From Rhizobiaceae bacterium (lineage in GTDB: Bacteria; Pseudomonadota; Alphaproteobacteria; Rhizobiales; Rhizobiaceae), in the NCBI GenBank assembly GCA_019635715.1, contig JAHBYY010000042.1:1-39470 (forward strand): a stretch of 39,470 nt of DNA. The letters run 5' to 3'. The notes below the pieces were generated by a model. It was not told the origin of the DNA. It saw only the letters and a list, made by a program, of their open reading frames with translations, and ran no database searches. Positions 8,510 through 16,823 of the stretch are shown in pieces (the stretch's first letter is position 1; the number at the start of each line of letters is the position of its first letter). The position numbers and the translations under genes are program-made.

Positions 8510-9298
8510 ATGCGGTTCCACAAGTCTGAATCCGCCTTCTTCGTCTTCATCGTCGTCATCCTGGCGGCGGGGGTGGTGGATTTGTTGGCCTATGATCTGG
8601 CGCAGACCTTCCTCGAAACATCCTCCGGGGAAGTCGCGCGGGCGCTTCGCGCGATCGGCGGCTATCTGTTCGCGAGCCTGGTGCTGATCGCCACGGCGCT
8701 GTTCTTCGGCATATTCTTCATCTATCCGCAGATCCGCATCCAGGTGCGCGAGGAGGGCAAGCTGCGCGCCATGACGCGCTCGCTCAGCGCCCGCTCGGAG
8801 ACATTGGAGCAGGCGGCGCTGACCGATGCGCTGACGGGGATGCAGAATCGACGCTATTTCGATGAGGCGCTGAGCGAATATCTCGAGGAGTTCCAGCGCA
8901 TCGGCAAGCCGGTCGGGCTGATGATCTTCGACCTCGACCATTTCAAGCAGGTCAACGATACGCATGGTCATGACGTCGGCGACGAGGTGTTGCGCGCCGT
9001 GGCCGGATGCCTGAAGGACATGACCCGCTATCACGACGTGGTGGCGCGCCTCGGCGGCGAGGAGTTCGCGATCGTCGCGCCGAACATGGACATCACCATG
9101 CTGACCCGCCTCGCGGAACGCATCCGCACGGCGATCGCGGCAATGCCGGTGATGTCCGGAAACGTTCGCCTGCGCGTCACGTCGAGCGTCGGTCTCGCGG
9201 TCTGGGACGGCAAGGAAACCGCCGACAGCCTGTTCCGGCGGGCCGACCAGCAGCTCTATCAGGCGAAGAAGCTCGGCCGGAACCGCGTTTCCGCCTGA
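8510..9298 (+). CDS. Membrane-bound diguanylate cyclase (GGDEF domain)
   Basis: Makes the second messenger cyclic di-GMP from two GTP. The 262-residue protein has two N-terminal membrane helices (about 9-28 and 49-73) enclosing a short periplasmic loop, a short linking coil (75-102), and one GGDEF domain beginning ALTDALTGMQNRRYF. The active-site motif is GGEEF at 182-186, a form known in active cyclases, and an inhibitory-site RxxD (Arg173 to Asp176) precedes it, so product inhibition is likely. There is no PAS, receiver or EAL domain, so the input is presumably the small membrane part. The ATG follows GGGGGAACA. It stands alone, with a repeat-filled gap and a convergent gene after it. Confidence 0.94.
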   Translation: MRFHKSESAFFVFIVVILAAGVVDLLAYDLAQTFLETSSGEVARALRAIGGYLFASLVLIATALFFGIFFIYPQIRIQVREEGKLRAMTRSLSARSETLEQAALTDALTGMQNRRYFDEALSEYLEEFQRIGKPVGLMIFDLDHFKQVNDTHGHDVGDEVLRAVAGCLKDMTRYHDVVARLGGEEFAIVAPNMDITMLTRLAERIRTAIAAMPVMSGNVRLRVTSSVGLAVWDGKETADSLFRRADQQLYQAKKLGRNRVSA

Positions 9299-9403
9299 GA
9301 CGCCCCGCGACACAGCCTGTCCCGGGGCATGCGAGCCGGGGCGCTCCGTCACATCCGCAGGGTGATCGCGCATGGCGGCAGGCAGTCAGGTCTGCGGCTG
9401 AAT

Positions 9404-9540
9404 ACCCCCACCCCTAACCCCTCCCCACAAGGGGGAGGGGGACGTCGCGACCGTCGAGGATGACGGCGTCACGGCGGATTGCCATACCCGCCATAGGCGA
9501 TTGCCCTGCCGCAAGTGGGGAGGGGCCGGGGGTGGCGTAG
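9404..9540. repeat. GC-rich inverted intergenic repeat
   Basis: The 310-bp gap between the convergent cyclase and HerA-like genes (9299-9608) has no gene. It contains CCCCACCCCTAACCCCTCC followed by a CCCCACAAGGGGGAGGGG stem near 9405-9440, and an imperfect reverse-complement arm GTGGGGAGGGGCCGGGGGTG at 9516-9535. A direct repeat GATTGCC appears at about 9477, 9499 and 9550. This is the kind of dispersed palindromic element common between rhizobial genes and may act as a two-way terminator; that role is inferred. Confidence 0.6.
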
Positions 9541-9608
9541 CCTCAAATCCGATTGCCCTGCCCACATCCGCGAGATGGTCGCATAGGCCATCCGGCCCGC
9601 CGAGAGGC

Positions 9609-11528
9609 CTATCCGCGGGTGCGCAGGCCGAAGCCGGCGCCGCGCTCGGCGCTCGCCGGGCGATGCTCGAAGCGATGGTCGAAGCGCGGCTCGGCGCGGC
9701 GCTCGATGCGTGGCTCGGGCCGCGGATCGGGCAGCGGTCGCTGTTCCTCGACCTCAGCCTGCGCCGGCCTTTCGGGCCGGACATAGCCCTCGTCGCCGGG
9801 CTGGCGGGCGTTGTCGACGGTTCCGCCGGCAAGCGCAGGCTGCGACTTGCCGCTGTTGCGCAGGCGCTCGACGATGCTGCCGAGATCGACCTCGCCGCCT
9901 TCTCCCTCGATGACGTCGGCCGCGTGGTGCTTGCCCGAGCCGGGAATGCGCTCCGGCGGCAGCTTCTCGAATTTCAGGCGCATCGTCGCGGCGACGCCTT
10001 CGCCGAAGGCGACGGCCTCGCGCTGGCCCATGGAGGACAGGAACGACAGCGTCGAGGCGGAGGAGTCGCCGATGGCCGAGCGGATGATCGCCTGGTCCTG
10101 CTCGTTGGAGAGGCGCATGGCGAAGACGGTGGAGCATTGCGACAGGATCGTCGGATCGAGTTCGCCGGGCCGCTGCGTCACCACGCCCAGGAAGCAGCCA
10201 TATTTGCGGCCCTCCTTGGCGATGCGCGACAATGCGTGCCGGGTCGGTGCGAAGCCCTGGCGCGAATCCGCGGGCATGTAGCGATGGGCTTCCTCGCACA
10301 TCAGCAGCAGCCGCATCTGGCCGTCGCTGAGCAAGGCCAGGTCGAAGGCCAGGCGCGCCAGGACCGAACAGACCGAGTTGACGACCTCGGACGGAACGCC
10401 GGCCATCTCGAAGCAGGTGACCGGGCGGCCGCCATGCGGGATGCGGAAGATGCGGCCGAGCACCTCGTGCAGCGAATCCTCGATGAGGCGGGAGGCGAAC
10501 ATGAACCGGAAGCGCGGGTCGGCGATGGCCGACTCAAGCCTTGCCCTCAAAGCCTTGCAGGCCGGGCGGTCGACCTTGGCGTCGAGCTGGCCCATGCGAT
10601 CGTCGATCAGCCGGATCAGGTCGGCCATGCGGTAGGGGACGGGCAGGTCCGAGGTCAGGCTGTCCTGGCCGCGGCGCACCATGCCGACGGCGCCGGTGTT
10701 CCTGTAGATCGACTTGGCGACAGGGATGAGGTCGCGCAGGATGTCGAGCTCTTCCGGGGCGACCTCGCGCCCGCGGAACACGACCTCGGCGAGTTCCTCG
10801 AGCCGGAACAGCCAGAACGGCAGTTCCAGCGTGTTGGTGTCCAGCTTCAGGCACTGGTCCGGAAAGGCGGAGGCATATTCATTGTGCGGGTCGAGGATCA
10901 GCACGCGCAGGTCGGGCCTGGCCTCCAGCGTCTTGTGCAGCAACAGCGCGACGGCGGTCGATTTGCCGACACCGGTCGTGCCGACGACGGCGAAATGCCG
11001 TGAAAGAGCGTCGTCGATGGCTATGTTGGCGTCGACCTCCTCGTCCTGCGACAGGCTGCCGATCGTCACGGCGCGACGTCCCGCGAGATCGTAGACGGCC
11101 TTCAGATCGCGTCCGCGGATGCGATGGGCGATCGCGCCGATATGCGGATACTGGGTGATGCCGCGGTCGAAGAACGGCGCGGCCGGGGCTTCGCGGTCGC
11201 GCACCTCGCCGATCAGCTCGATGCTGACCTCGATGGCGTTGCGGTCGGCAAGGTTCCAGACGAGGTTCTGCTTGGCGATGGCGTAGACGAGCCCGACCGT
11301 GCGGATCGACCCGAGATTGATCGAGATCATCTTGCCGACGCTCCACTGGCCGGTGACCTCGCCCTCCTCGGTATCCGCATAGGCGGCGATGGTGGCGCGC
11401 GAGCCGTCGCACTGGACGACATGGCCAAGGATGCGCTTGTCGCTCTGCGCCGCGTCGCGCCGTTCCAGCGTCACCATTGCCGTGGCGGGTTGCATCCGCG
11501 CGTCTGCCATTTCCGGAATCTGCCCCAT
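9609..11528 (-). CDS. HerA-like hexameric ATPase (DUF87)
   Basis: DNA-translocating ATPase of the HerA/FtsK superfamily, 639 residues. An N-terminal HAS-barrel covers about 30-110 (KRILGHVVQC through IELIGEV). The motor domain has Walker A GTTGVGKST at 183-191, Walker B RLLLMCEEAH at 406-415, and the conserved TQRPGELDPTILSQC segment at 451-465 where HerA proteins carry the arginine finger region. The last 80 residues are a Pro/Glu/Arg-rich tail with repeated PRxE and HR units, probably disordered. HerA usually works with the nuclease NurA in end resection, but no NurA, SIR2 or other partner is adjacent, so the role here is open. Internal ATGs at residues 7 and 12 are alternative starts; the ribosome site at the first is weak. 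Confidence 0.88.
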   Translation of the reverse strand: MGQIPEMADARMQPATAMVTLERRDAAQSDKRILGHVVQCDGSRATIAAYADTEEGEVTGQWSVGKMISINLGSIRTVGLVYAIAKQNLVWNLADRNAIEVSIELIGEVRDREAPAAPFFDRGITQYPHIGAIAHRIRGRDLKAVYDLAGRRAVTIGSLSQDEEVDANIAIDDALSRHFAVVGTTGVGKSTAVALLLHKTLEARPDLRVLILDPHNEYASAFPDQCLKLDTNTLELPFWLFRLEELAEVVFRGREVAPEELDILRDLIPVAKSIYRNTGAVGMVRRGQDSLTSDLPVPYRMADLIRLIDDRMGQLDAKVDRPACKALRARLESAIADPRFRFMFASRLIEDSLHEVLGRIFRIPHGGRPVTCFEMAGVPSEVVNSVCSVLARLAFDLALLSDGQMRLLLMCEEAHRYMPADSRQGFAPTRHALSRIAKEGRKYGCFLGVVTQRPGELDPTILSQCSTVFAMRLSNEQDQAIIRSAIGDSSASTLSFLSSMGQREAVAFGEGVAATMRLKFEKLPPERIPGSGKHHAADVIEGEGGEVDLGSIVERLRNSGKSQPALAGGTVDNARQPGDEGYVRPERPAQAEVEEQRPLPDPRPEPRIERRAEPRFDHRFEHRPASAERGAGFGLRTRG

Positions 11529-11597
11529 CGTCCGCCCGGTGCAACCCTATCCGTGCGCGGTTAAGGCGGGGTGTTACCAAGTGGTATACGGAGCCTT

Positions 11598-11743
11598 AAG
11601 AGCCGCTTTGGAAATTGCGCGAGGCTTGGCTGCAAGCGGCGATTTCTGCGCTTCCGGTGCTCACCTACCCAAATGTACGCTGCGCTCCGGGTCTCGAAGT
11701 CGCCCCTTTCGCTCCGCCCTGACGCTTTTCCAAACAGTCTCTA
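11598..11743. repeat. Dispersed ~150-bp element with terminal inverted repeats, copy A
   Basis: Positions 11631-11730 align without gaps to 27141-27240; I count 81 of 100 identical bases apart from the variable ends. The copy is bounded by imperfect inverted ends, AAGAGCCGCTTTGGAAA (11598-11614) and TTTCCAAACAGTCTCTA (11727-11743), matching at 13 of 17 positions when one is reverse-complemented. The right end contains the stop codon of the lysR gene (minus strand). No reading frame is evident inside, so it resembles a MITE or large REP-type sequence. Confidence 0.65.
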
Positions 11744-12631
11744 TGCGGCGATGCCGGACGATCGGGTGAAGTCGGCCAGCCATTGCCGGAACTCGGCCTC
11801 CGCCCGGCCGGGAACCCGCCCGGCCGGCGCGGTGAGGAAATGGCCGTGGCCCTGATGCAGGGCGACGTTTGACAGGGCGACGAGCGAGCCCTGCGCAAGC
11901 GCGGCGTCGACCAGCGGCCGCGAGCCGAGCAATATGCCGGCCCCCGCCCTGGCCGCCTCGAAGGCCGCCACGAAGGTGTCGAAGCGGTGCGCCGTGCGGA
12001 GCGGAGGCACCAGCCCGGCCGCCGCGAACCAGTCGCGCCACATGCCGCGTGCGCCGACCACCCCCAGCAGCGGCAACGCGGTCCAGTCGGATGCCGCGGC
12101 AAGGTCGGGGGCGGCGACCGGCAGCAAGCTCTCCGTGGTCAGCCGCAGGGCGGTGCGGCCGGCGAATGCCCCGTCGCCGAAGCGGATGTCGAGGCCGTCG
12201 AAGCCGTCGGCATAGTCCGCCGGCCGGTGGATCGTTTCGATCTGCAGTTGCAGGAAGGGCAGGTCGCGCGACAGCGCCGGCAGGCAGCGCGACAGGACGA
12301 GCGTGGCGAAGGACACCGGAGACCGCAGGACGACGCGTTCCACGGTCCGCGTTTCGAACAGTTCCTGGGTCGAATTGGCGATCGCGGCGAAGGCGGCCTG
12401 GATGTGCGGCAGATAGGCGGCACCCTCGGGGGTGATCGTCACGCCGCGCGGCCGGCGCTCGAACAGGCGGCGCTCCAGGCGGTGCTCGAGCAGCCGGATG
12501 TGCTGGCTCACCGCCGCCTGCGTCAGCCCGAGTTCGTCCGCGCCGGCGGTAAAGCTCGCATGGCGGGCCGCGGCCTCGAAGCTGCGCAGCCAGTCGAGGG
12601 GTGGCAGCCGGCTGGTCGTGGTGTCCGACAT
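11741..12631 (-). CDS. LysR family transcriptional regulator
   Basis: DNA-binding regulator of 296 residues in the GcvA-like branch of the LysR family. The winged helix-turn-helix occupies about 10-70 (LDWLRSFEAAARHASFTAGADELGLTQAAVSQHIRLLE pattern, shown here only by its key residues Phe-Glu-Ala-Ala and the SQHIR recognition helix), followed by the linker and a periplasmic-binding-like effector domain (about 95-290). It is divergent from the tmpA-like gene with 94 bp between the two starts, the classic layout for a LysR activator of its neighbour, so phosphonate or its breakdown products are candidate effectors (inference). Its TAG stop lies inside the end of a repeat element. Confidence 0.92.
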   Translation of the reverse strand: MSDTTTSRLPPLDWLRSFEAAARHASFTAGADELGLTQAAVSQHIRLLEHRLERRLFERRPRGVTITPEGAAYLPHIQAAFAAIANSTQELFETRTVERVVLRSPVSFATLVLSRCLPALSRDLPFLQLQIETIHRPADYADGFDGLDIRFGDGAFAGRTALRLTTESLLPVAAPDLAAASDWTALPLLGVVGARGMWRDWFAAAGLVPPLRTAHRFDTFVAAFEAARAGAGILLGSRPLVDAALAQGSLVALSNVALHQGHGHFLTAPAGRVPGRAEAEFRQWLADFTRSSGIAA

Positions 12632-12725
12632 AATTGAGATCGGGCCTCAGGCGCGGAATTGATAATTTGTGTGAAGCCATCTTGCCGATCAGAGTGCCGT
12701 CCAGCAAGCAGGAGGCCAGCATTCG
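12632..12725. promoter_or_regulatory. Divergent control region of lysR and tmpA-like gene
   Basis: A 94-bp gap between divergent starts, with an AT-rich patch unlike the surrounding DNA. AATT-GAT-AATT at 12657-12667 is a small inverted repeat, and TGAG/CTCA arms flank 12636-12650. These are plausible LysR contacts and a shared promoter zone, but no clear -35/-10 pair is seen. GGAGG at 12711-12715 is the ribosome site of the oxygenase gene. Confidence 0.5.
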
Positions 12726-13877
12726 ATGATCGAAGGTGCAGAACTCTCACCGGACGGACGGGTCGTCTCGGTGGCCTGGGCGGGAGCGCGAACCGCGCGC
12801 TTCCACGCCCTGTGGCTTCGCGACAACGCGCTCGACGACAAGACCCGCAGCGCGGGCAACGGCCAGCGGTTGATCACCATCCTCGACATTCCCTCCCAGA
12901 CGCGGATCGCCGAAGCCGCGGTGCGAGGCGGCGGTCTGGCGGTACGCTTCATGCCCGAAGACAAATGGACGGAGTTTCCCTCCGCCTGGCTGGAAGACCA
13001 CGCCTATGACCGGCCGGGGGCCGCGGAGACGGGCTGGACCGGCGAGCGGGTGGTGCGCTGGACGAAGGCGACGATGCAGGGCCGCGTGCCGCGTGTCGGC
13101 TACGGCGCCGCGTCGACCGGCAAGGCGGCGCTGCGCGACTGGCTCGGCGCGGTCAGCGCCTACGGATTCGGCGTGATGGATGGCCTGCCTGCCGAATCCG
13201 GGGCGCTGTGCAAGGTCTCCGACCTGTTCGGCTATATCCGCGAAACCAATTACGGACGCTGGTTCGAGGTGCGGGCCGAGGTCAATCCCAGCAATCTCGC
13301 CTATACCAATCTCGGACTTCAGGCCCATACCGACAACCCCTATCGCGACCCGGTGCCGACGCTGCAGATCCTGTCCTGCGTCGAAAACACGGTCGAGGGC
13401 GGCGAATCGAGCGTGGTCGACGGCTTCGCCGTCGTCGCGGCGCTCAAGCAGGAAGATCCGGAGGCGTTCCGCCTGCTCTCGACCCATGCGGCGCGGTTCG
13501 AATATGCCGGATCGTCGGGGGTGCGGCTGCGCGCCAAGCGGCCGATGATCGAACTCGGGCCGGACGGCGAATTGCTGGCGATCCGCTTCAACAACCGGTC
13601 GCTGGCGCCGGTGGTCGACGTGCCGTTCGACGAGATGGACGCCTACTATGCCGCCTATCGCCGCTTCGCCGAACTGATCGAGGACGAGCGCTTCGAGGTG
13701 ACGTTCAAGCTCAAGCCCGGCGAGGCCTTCATCGTCGACAACACGCGGGTGATGCATGCCCGCAAGGCGTTTTCCGGCAGCGGCAAGCGCTGGCTGCAGG
13801 GCTGCTACGCCGACAAGGACGGGCTGCTGTCGACGCTCGCATCGCTCGAGGCGACCACCAGGGAGGCGGCGGAATGA
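12726..13877 (+). CDS. tmpA: TmpA-like Fe(II)/2-oxoglutarate dioxygenase (trimethylaminoethylphosphonate hydroxylase candidate)
   Basis: TauD/TfdA-family oxygenase of 383 residues with the overall build of gamma-butyrobetaine hydroxylase: a DUF971-like N-terminal domain (about 5-95) and a catalytic jelly roll (about 120-370). Iron ligands are His201 and Asp203 (in AHTDNP) and His344 (in VMHARKAF). The cysteines that bind zinc in the N-terminal domain of true gamma-butyrobetaine hydroxylases are missing: the segment after LWLRDN reads ALDDKTRS. The next gene, overlapping by 4 bp, is a PhnZ/TmpB-like diiron oxygenase. In the known TmpA-TmpB pathway TmpA hydroxylates 2-trimethylaminoethylphosphonate and TmpB cleaves the product to glycine betaine and phosphate. 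The pairing, rather than the sequence alone, decides this call; butyrobetaine hydroxylase is the alternative. Confidence 0.78.
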   Translation: MIEGAELSPDGRVVSVAWAGARTARFHALWLRDNALDDKTRSAGNGQRLITILDIPSQTRIAEAAVRGGGLAVRFMPEDKWTEFPSAWLEDHAYDRPGAAETGWTGERVVRWTKATMQGRVPRVGYGAASTGKAALRDWLGAVSAYGFGVMDGLPAESGALCKVSDLFGYIRETNYGRWFEVRAEVNPSNLAYTNLGLQAHTDNPYRDPVPTLQILSCVENTVEGGESSVVDGFAVVAALKQEDPEAFRLLSTHAARFEYAGSSGVRLRAKRPMIELGPDGELLAIRFNNRSLAPVVDVPFDEMDAYYAAYRRFAELIEDERFEVTFKLKPGEAFIVDNTRVMHARKAFSGSGKRWLQGCYADKDGLLSTLASLEATTREAAE

Positions 13878-14473
13878 AGGCGCCCCAGCCGACGACGGAG
13901 ACGATCGTCGAGTTCATCGCCGACATTTTCGAACGGCGCGGCGCCGAATCCTATCTCGGCGAGCCGGTCACCATGTCGGAGCACATGCTGCAGGGCGCCT
14001 GGCTCGCCGAGCAGGAGGGCGCTTCCGACGAGCTGGTCGCGGCGGCGCTGCTGCACGACATCGGCCACTATACCAGCGAGTTCGGCACCTATTCGCCGGA
14101 CGATACCGAGGACAAGCACCACGACGAGGCGGGCGGCGAGGTTCTGGCGCCGTTCTTCCCGCCGGTGATCGTCGAGTGCGTGCGGCAGCACGTGGCGGCG
14201 AAACGCTATCTCTGCGCGACCGATCCGAGCTATTTCGGCAAGCTTTCCGAGGCGTCCGTGCACACGCTGTCGCTGCAGGGCGGGCCGATGAGCGCCGAGG
14301 AGGTGGCGGAATTCCGCCGCAACCCGTTCCACGACGAGGCGGTGCGCGTCAGGATCTGGGACGAGGGCGGCAAGGTGGCCGGGATGCAGACGCGCCGCTT
14401 TCGCGACTATGTCCCGCTGCTGGAGCGGGTGGTGGAGCGGTTTGCGGCGGGGAAGGCGGAGACGGCCAGGTAG
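13874..14473 (+). CDS. tmpB: TmpB/PhnZ-like HD-domain mixed-valence diiron oxygenase
   Basis: HD-domain protein of 199 residues, small and single-domain like PhnZ and TmpB, which cleave the C-P bond of 1-hydroxyphosphonates. Expected residues are present with nearly constant offset from PhnZ: Tyr27 and Glu30 (YLGE, the substrate-gating pair), His37, His61-Asp62, His83, His106 and Asp163 (in IWDEGGK) as iron ligands, and Lys110 in the AAKRYL motif for phosphonate binding. Typical HD phosphohydrolases lack the YxxE pair. The ATG overlaps the stop of the tmpA-like gene (ATGA), indicating coupled translation. Reaction expected: hydroxy-trimethylaminoethylphosphonate plus O2 to glycine betaine plus phosphate. 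No phosphonate transporter is adjacent, so uptake must be encoded elsewhere. Confidence 0.8.
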   Translation: MKAPQPTTETIVEFIADIFERRGAESYLGEPVTMSEHMLQGAWLAEQEGASDELVAAALLHDIGHYTSEFGTYSPDDTEDKHHDEAGGEVLAPFFPPVIVECVRQHVAAKRYLCATDPSYFGKLSEASVHTLSLQGGPMSAEEVAEFRRNPFHDEAVRVRIWDEGGKVAGMQTRRFRDYVPLLERVVERFAAGKAETAR

Positions 14474-14566
14474 CCGAGGCTGAGCTGGAGGCGGCCCGAC
14501 GCATTCGTCACGCATCGCCTGGGGGCAGGGCGGTCGTCGGCAGCAGGTGTTGAAAGGTCGCATTGC

Positions 14567-14732
14567 GTCGCGCCCCCCTCTGTCCTGCCGGACATCTCCC
14601 CCTCAAGGGGGGGAGATTGGCGGCGGCTTTGCCGGCGCTCATCCTGGAATGTCGAAGGGTCGCGAAGCCGGCGATGACGACTGATCTCCCCCCTTGAGGG
14701 GGAGATGTCCGGCAGGACAGAGGGGGCGCGAC
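14567..14732. repeat. Near-perfect ~50-bp inverted repeat with 67-bp loop
   Basis: The 311-bp gap 14474-14784 between convergent genes has no gene. Its arms run 14567-14617 and 14684-14732; reverse-complementing one gives the other except for two single-base length differences in C/G runs. Recognisable parts of each arm are CTGTCCTGCCGGACATC and CCCCCTCAAGGGGG. The transcript on either strand could fold into a very long stem, so it may stop transcription of both genes. It may also be a mobile palindromic element of the rhizobial RIME/REP kind. Confidence 0.75.
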
Positions 14733-14784
14733 AGGAACAGCCTGGACAAGGCCTTCAAGCGATCGCCCTCGCGCCCTTATGTCC

Positions 14785-16590
14785 TCAGCGCTTGTGGTAG
14801 CTCGGCTGCAGGCCGTAGACCGGGGTCGGGATGCCTTCGAGGCGTGCCTTCAACTGCAGCGCCAGCAGCAGCGAGTGGCGGCGCGACTGGGCGAGATTGC
14901 CGCCCTGGAACCACAGCGCTTCCTGCTGGGTCGGCTTCCACATGTTGCGCGGCTCGCCTTCCCACGGGCCCGGATCGTTGGTGGTGCCGGAGCCGAGGCC
15001 CCAGACCTTGCCCACCTTGTCGGCGGTCTCCTGGTCGACGATGTCGGCCACCCAGCCGTTCATCGAGCCGAAGCCGGTGGCGTAGACGACGAGGTCGGCA
15101 TCGAGATGCGTGCCGTCGGAGAGGACGACGCCGGTCTCGTCGAGCCGCTCGACCTGCCCGTATTTGTGCTTGATCTTGCCGTCGATCAGCAACTGGCTGG
15201 CGCCGATGTCGATGTAGTAGCCGGAGCCGCGGCGCATGTACTTCATGTGCAGGCCGGTCTCGTCGTCGCCCCAGTCGAGCACGAAGCCGGCACCCTGGAG
15301 CCTGGTGTAGAAGTCCGCGTCCAGCTTGCGGATCTTGTCATAGATCGGCTTGTGGTCGGCGCCCATCAGCCCATAGGGCATGGTGTCGCCGCGATAGTCC
15401 GCCTTGATGACGTCGATGCCTTCGGCGACGGCGCGCTCCGAATAGTTGATGCCGGTGGCATGCTCATGCAGCGAGTCGATGTTGACCACCATGGTCGGCG
15501 AGCGCTGCACCATGGTGACGTCGCCGCCGAGCTCGGCCAGCGCTCCGGTGATGTCATGCGCCGAGGTGTTCGAGCCGATGACGACGGTCTTCTTGCCGAC
15601 ATAGGCATCCGGGCCCGGATGCTGCGAGGAGTGCTGCTGCTCGCCCTTGAAGACGTCGTGGCCGGGGAATTTCGGCACGATGGCGCGGCTGGCCTGCCCG
15701 GTCGCGAAGACCAGATGATGCGGCTTCAGCACGATCTCCTTGCCCTCGCGCTCGACGACGACGTTCCACAGCCTGGTCTTCTCGTCGAACTTGGCGCTCT
15801 TGCAGAGCGTCGAGCCCCAGAAGTTGAGCTCCATCACCTTGGCGTACATTTCCAGCCAGTCGCCGAGCTTGTCCTTCGGCGAATAGACCGGCCAGTTCGG
15901 CGGGAAGGGGATGTATGGCATATGGTCGTACCAGACGGGATCATGCAGGCAGAGCGACTTGTAGCGCACGCGCCAGCTATCGCCGGCCTTCGGGTTCTTC
16001 TCGACGATGACGGTCGGCACGTTCAACTGGCGCAGCCGCGCCCCGAGCGCCAGCGCACCCTGGCCGCCGCCGATGATGACGACATAAGGCTGTTCGGTAT
16101 AGCCGAGGGTGGCATCCTCCTCGGCACGCTTCTCGGTCCAGGTCTTCGGGGTGCGGCCGCTCGGCTCCGGGTCCGGGTGGCCGTTCGGGCGGCGCACGCC
16201 GGACGGCTCCTCGAAGCCGATGAGCTCGTCCATGATGGTGGTCAGCGTGTAGATGCGCCCGTTGCGCGCCCGGATATGGCCGCGGCAGCGCGCGACGTTC
16301 GTCTCGAAGAGGAACCAGCCCTGGAGGATGCCGTCCTGCTCCTTGGGATCCTCCATGTAGGAGACCGAGAACTTGCCCGGCTTGGTGGCGGCGAGCTGGC
16401 TCGCCAGCATGTCGCGGATGGCGTCGCGGCCTTCGAGGGTCTTGATGTTCCAGGTGAAGGCGACGAGATCGCGCCAATAGCAGTCGTCCTGGAAGAACCC
16501 GACGGCGGCATCGATGTCGCCCGTCTCGAGGGTCTTGCTGAAGCTGTCGAGCAGTTCGACGAATTTCGTATTGGGTGCCTTGTCGAGCAT
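14785..16590 (-). CDS. NTF2-like domain fused to flavin-dependent monooxygenase
   Basis: 601-residue protein of two parts. Residues 1-125 form an NTF2/SnoaL-like fold (LLDSFSKTLETGDIDAAVGFF and later DELIGFEE). Residues 168-601 form a class B-type flavin monooxygenase with the FAD motif GGGQGA at 174-179, an NADPH-binding motif GSNTSA at 339-344 (Asn replacing the usual Gly), and ATGFG near 525. It probably uses NAD(P)H and O2 to oxidise a small organic compound; substrate unknown. The start is the ATG preceded by AGGGAGGAG 5-13 bp upstream, not the longer in-frame ATG at 16704. Divergent from the cysteine hydrolase gene with 233 bp between. Homologues with this fusion are often labelled simply NAD(P)/FAD-dependent oxidoreductase. 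Confidence 0.88.
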   Translation of the reverse strand: MLDKAPNTKFVELLDSFSKTLETGDIDAAVGFFQDDCYWRDLVAFTWNIKTLEGRDAIRDMLASQLAATKPGKFSVSYMEDPKEQDGILQGWFLFETNVARCRGHIRARNGRIYTLTTIMDELIGFEEPSGVRRPNGHPDPEPSGRTPKTWTEKRAEEDATLGYTEQPYVVIIGGGQGALALGARLRQLNVPTVIVEKNPKAGDSWRVRYKSLCLHDPVWYDHMPYIPFPPNWPVYSPKDKLGDWLEMYAKVMELNFWGSTLCKSAKFDEKTRLWNVVVEREGKEIVLKPHHLVFATGQASRAIVPKFPGHDVFKGEQQHSSQHPGPDAYVGKKTVVIGSNTSAHDITGALAELGGDVTMVQRSPTMVVNIDSLHEHATGINYSERAVAEGIDVIKADYRGDTMPYGLMGADHKPIYDKIRKLDADFYTRLQGAGFVLDWGDDETGLHMKYMRRGSGYYIDIGASQLLIDGKIKHKYGQVERLDETGVVLSDGTHLDADLVVYATGFGSMNGWVADIVDQETADKVGKVWGLGSGTTNDPGPWEGEPRNMWKPTQQEALWFQGGNLAQSRRHSLLLALQLKARLEGIPTPVYGLQPSYHKR

Positions 16591-16823
16591 ACCCGGTCTC
16601 CTCCCTGATTCAGTCTCGGCGCCGTTGCGCCTTCGTCGCGAACGGGCCGCACTATGGTCGAAACCGATGCGGCACGTCACGCAAAAAGTTGCGTGTGCAA
16701 ACAAATTATTTTACCCGATGAAGGCTACCGCGATTGGTGCTGGACCAAGGCGTCCTGCTTGGCGGGGTCGCGCCGGCCCTGCTACCCTCTCCGGAACGGA
16801 CTTTTTGGCATTCGAGGGGCATA

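Noticed and set aside
13874-14473. HD protein as an ordinary phosphohydrolase or (p)ppGpp hydrolase
   Set aside because: The Tyr27/Glu30 pair and the AAKRYL lysine, together with the overlapping oxygenase gene, point to the PhnZ/TmpB diiron oxygenases.
14779-16608. 609-codon open frame on the plus strand opposite the flavin monooxygenase
   Set aside because: Mirrors the codons of the monooxygenase, which has clear FAD and NADPH motifs; no ribosome site or domain of its own.
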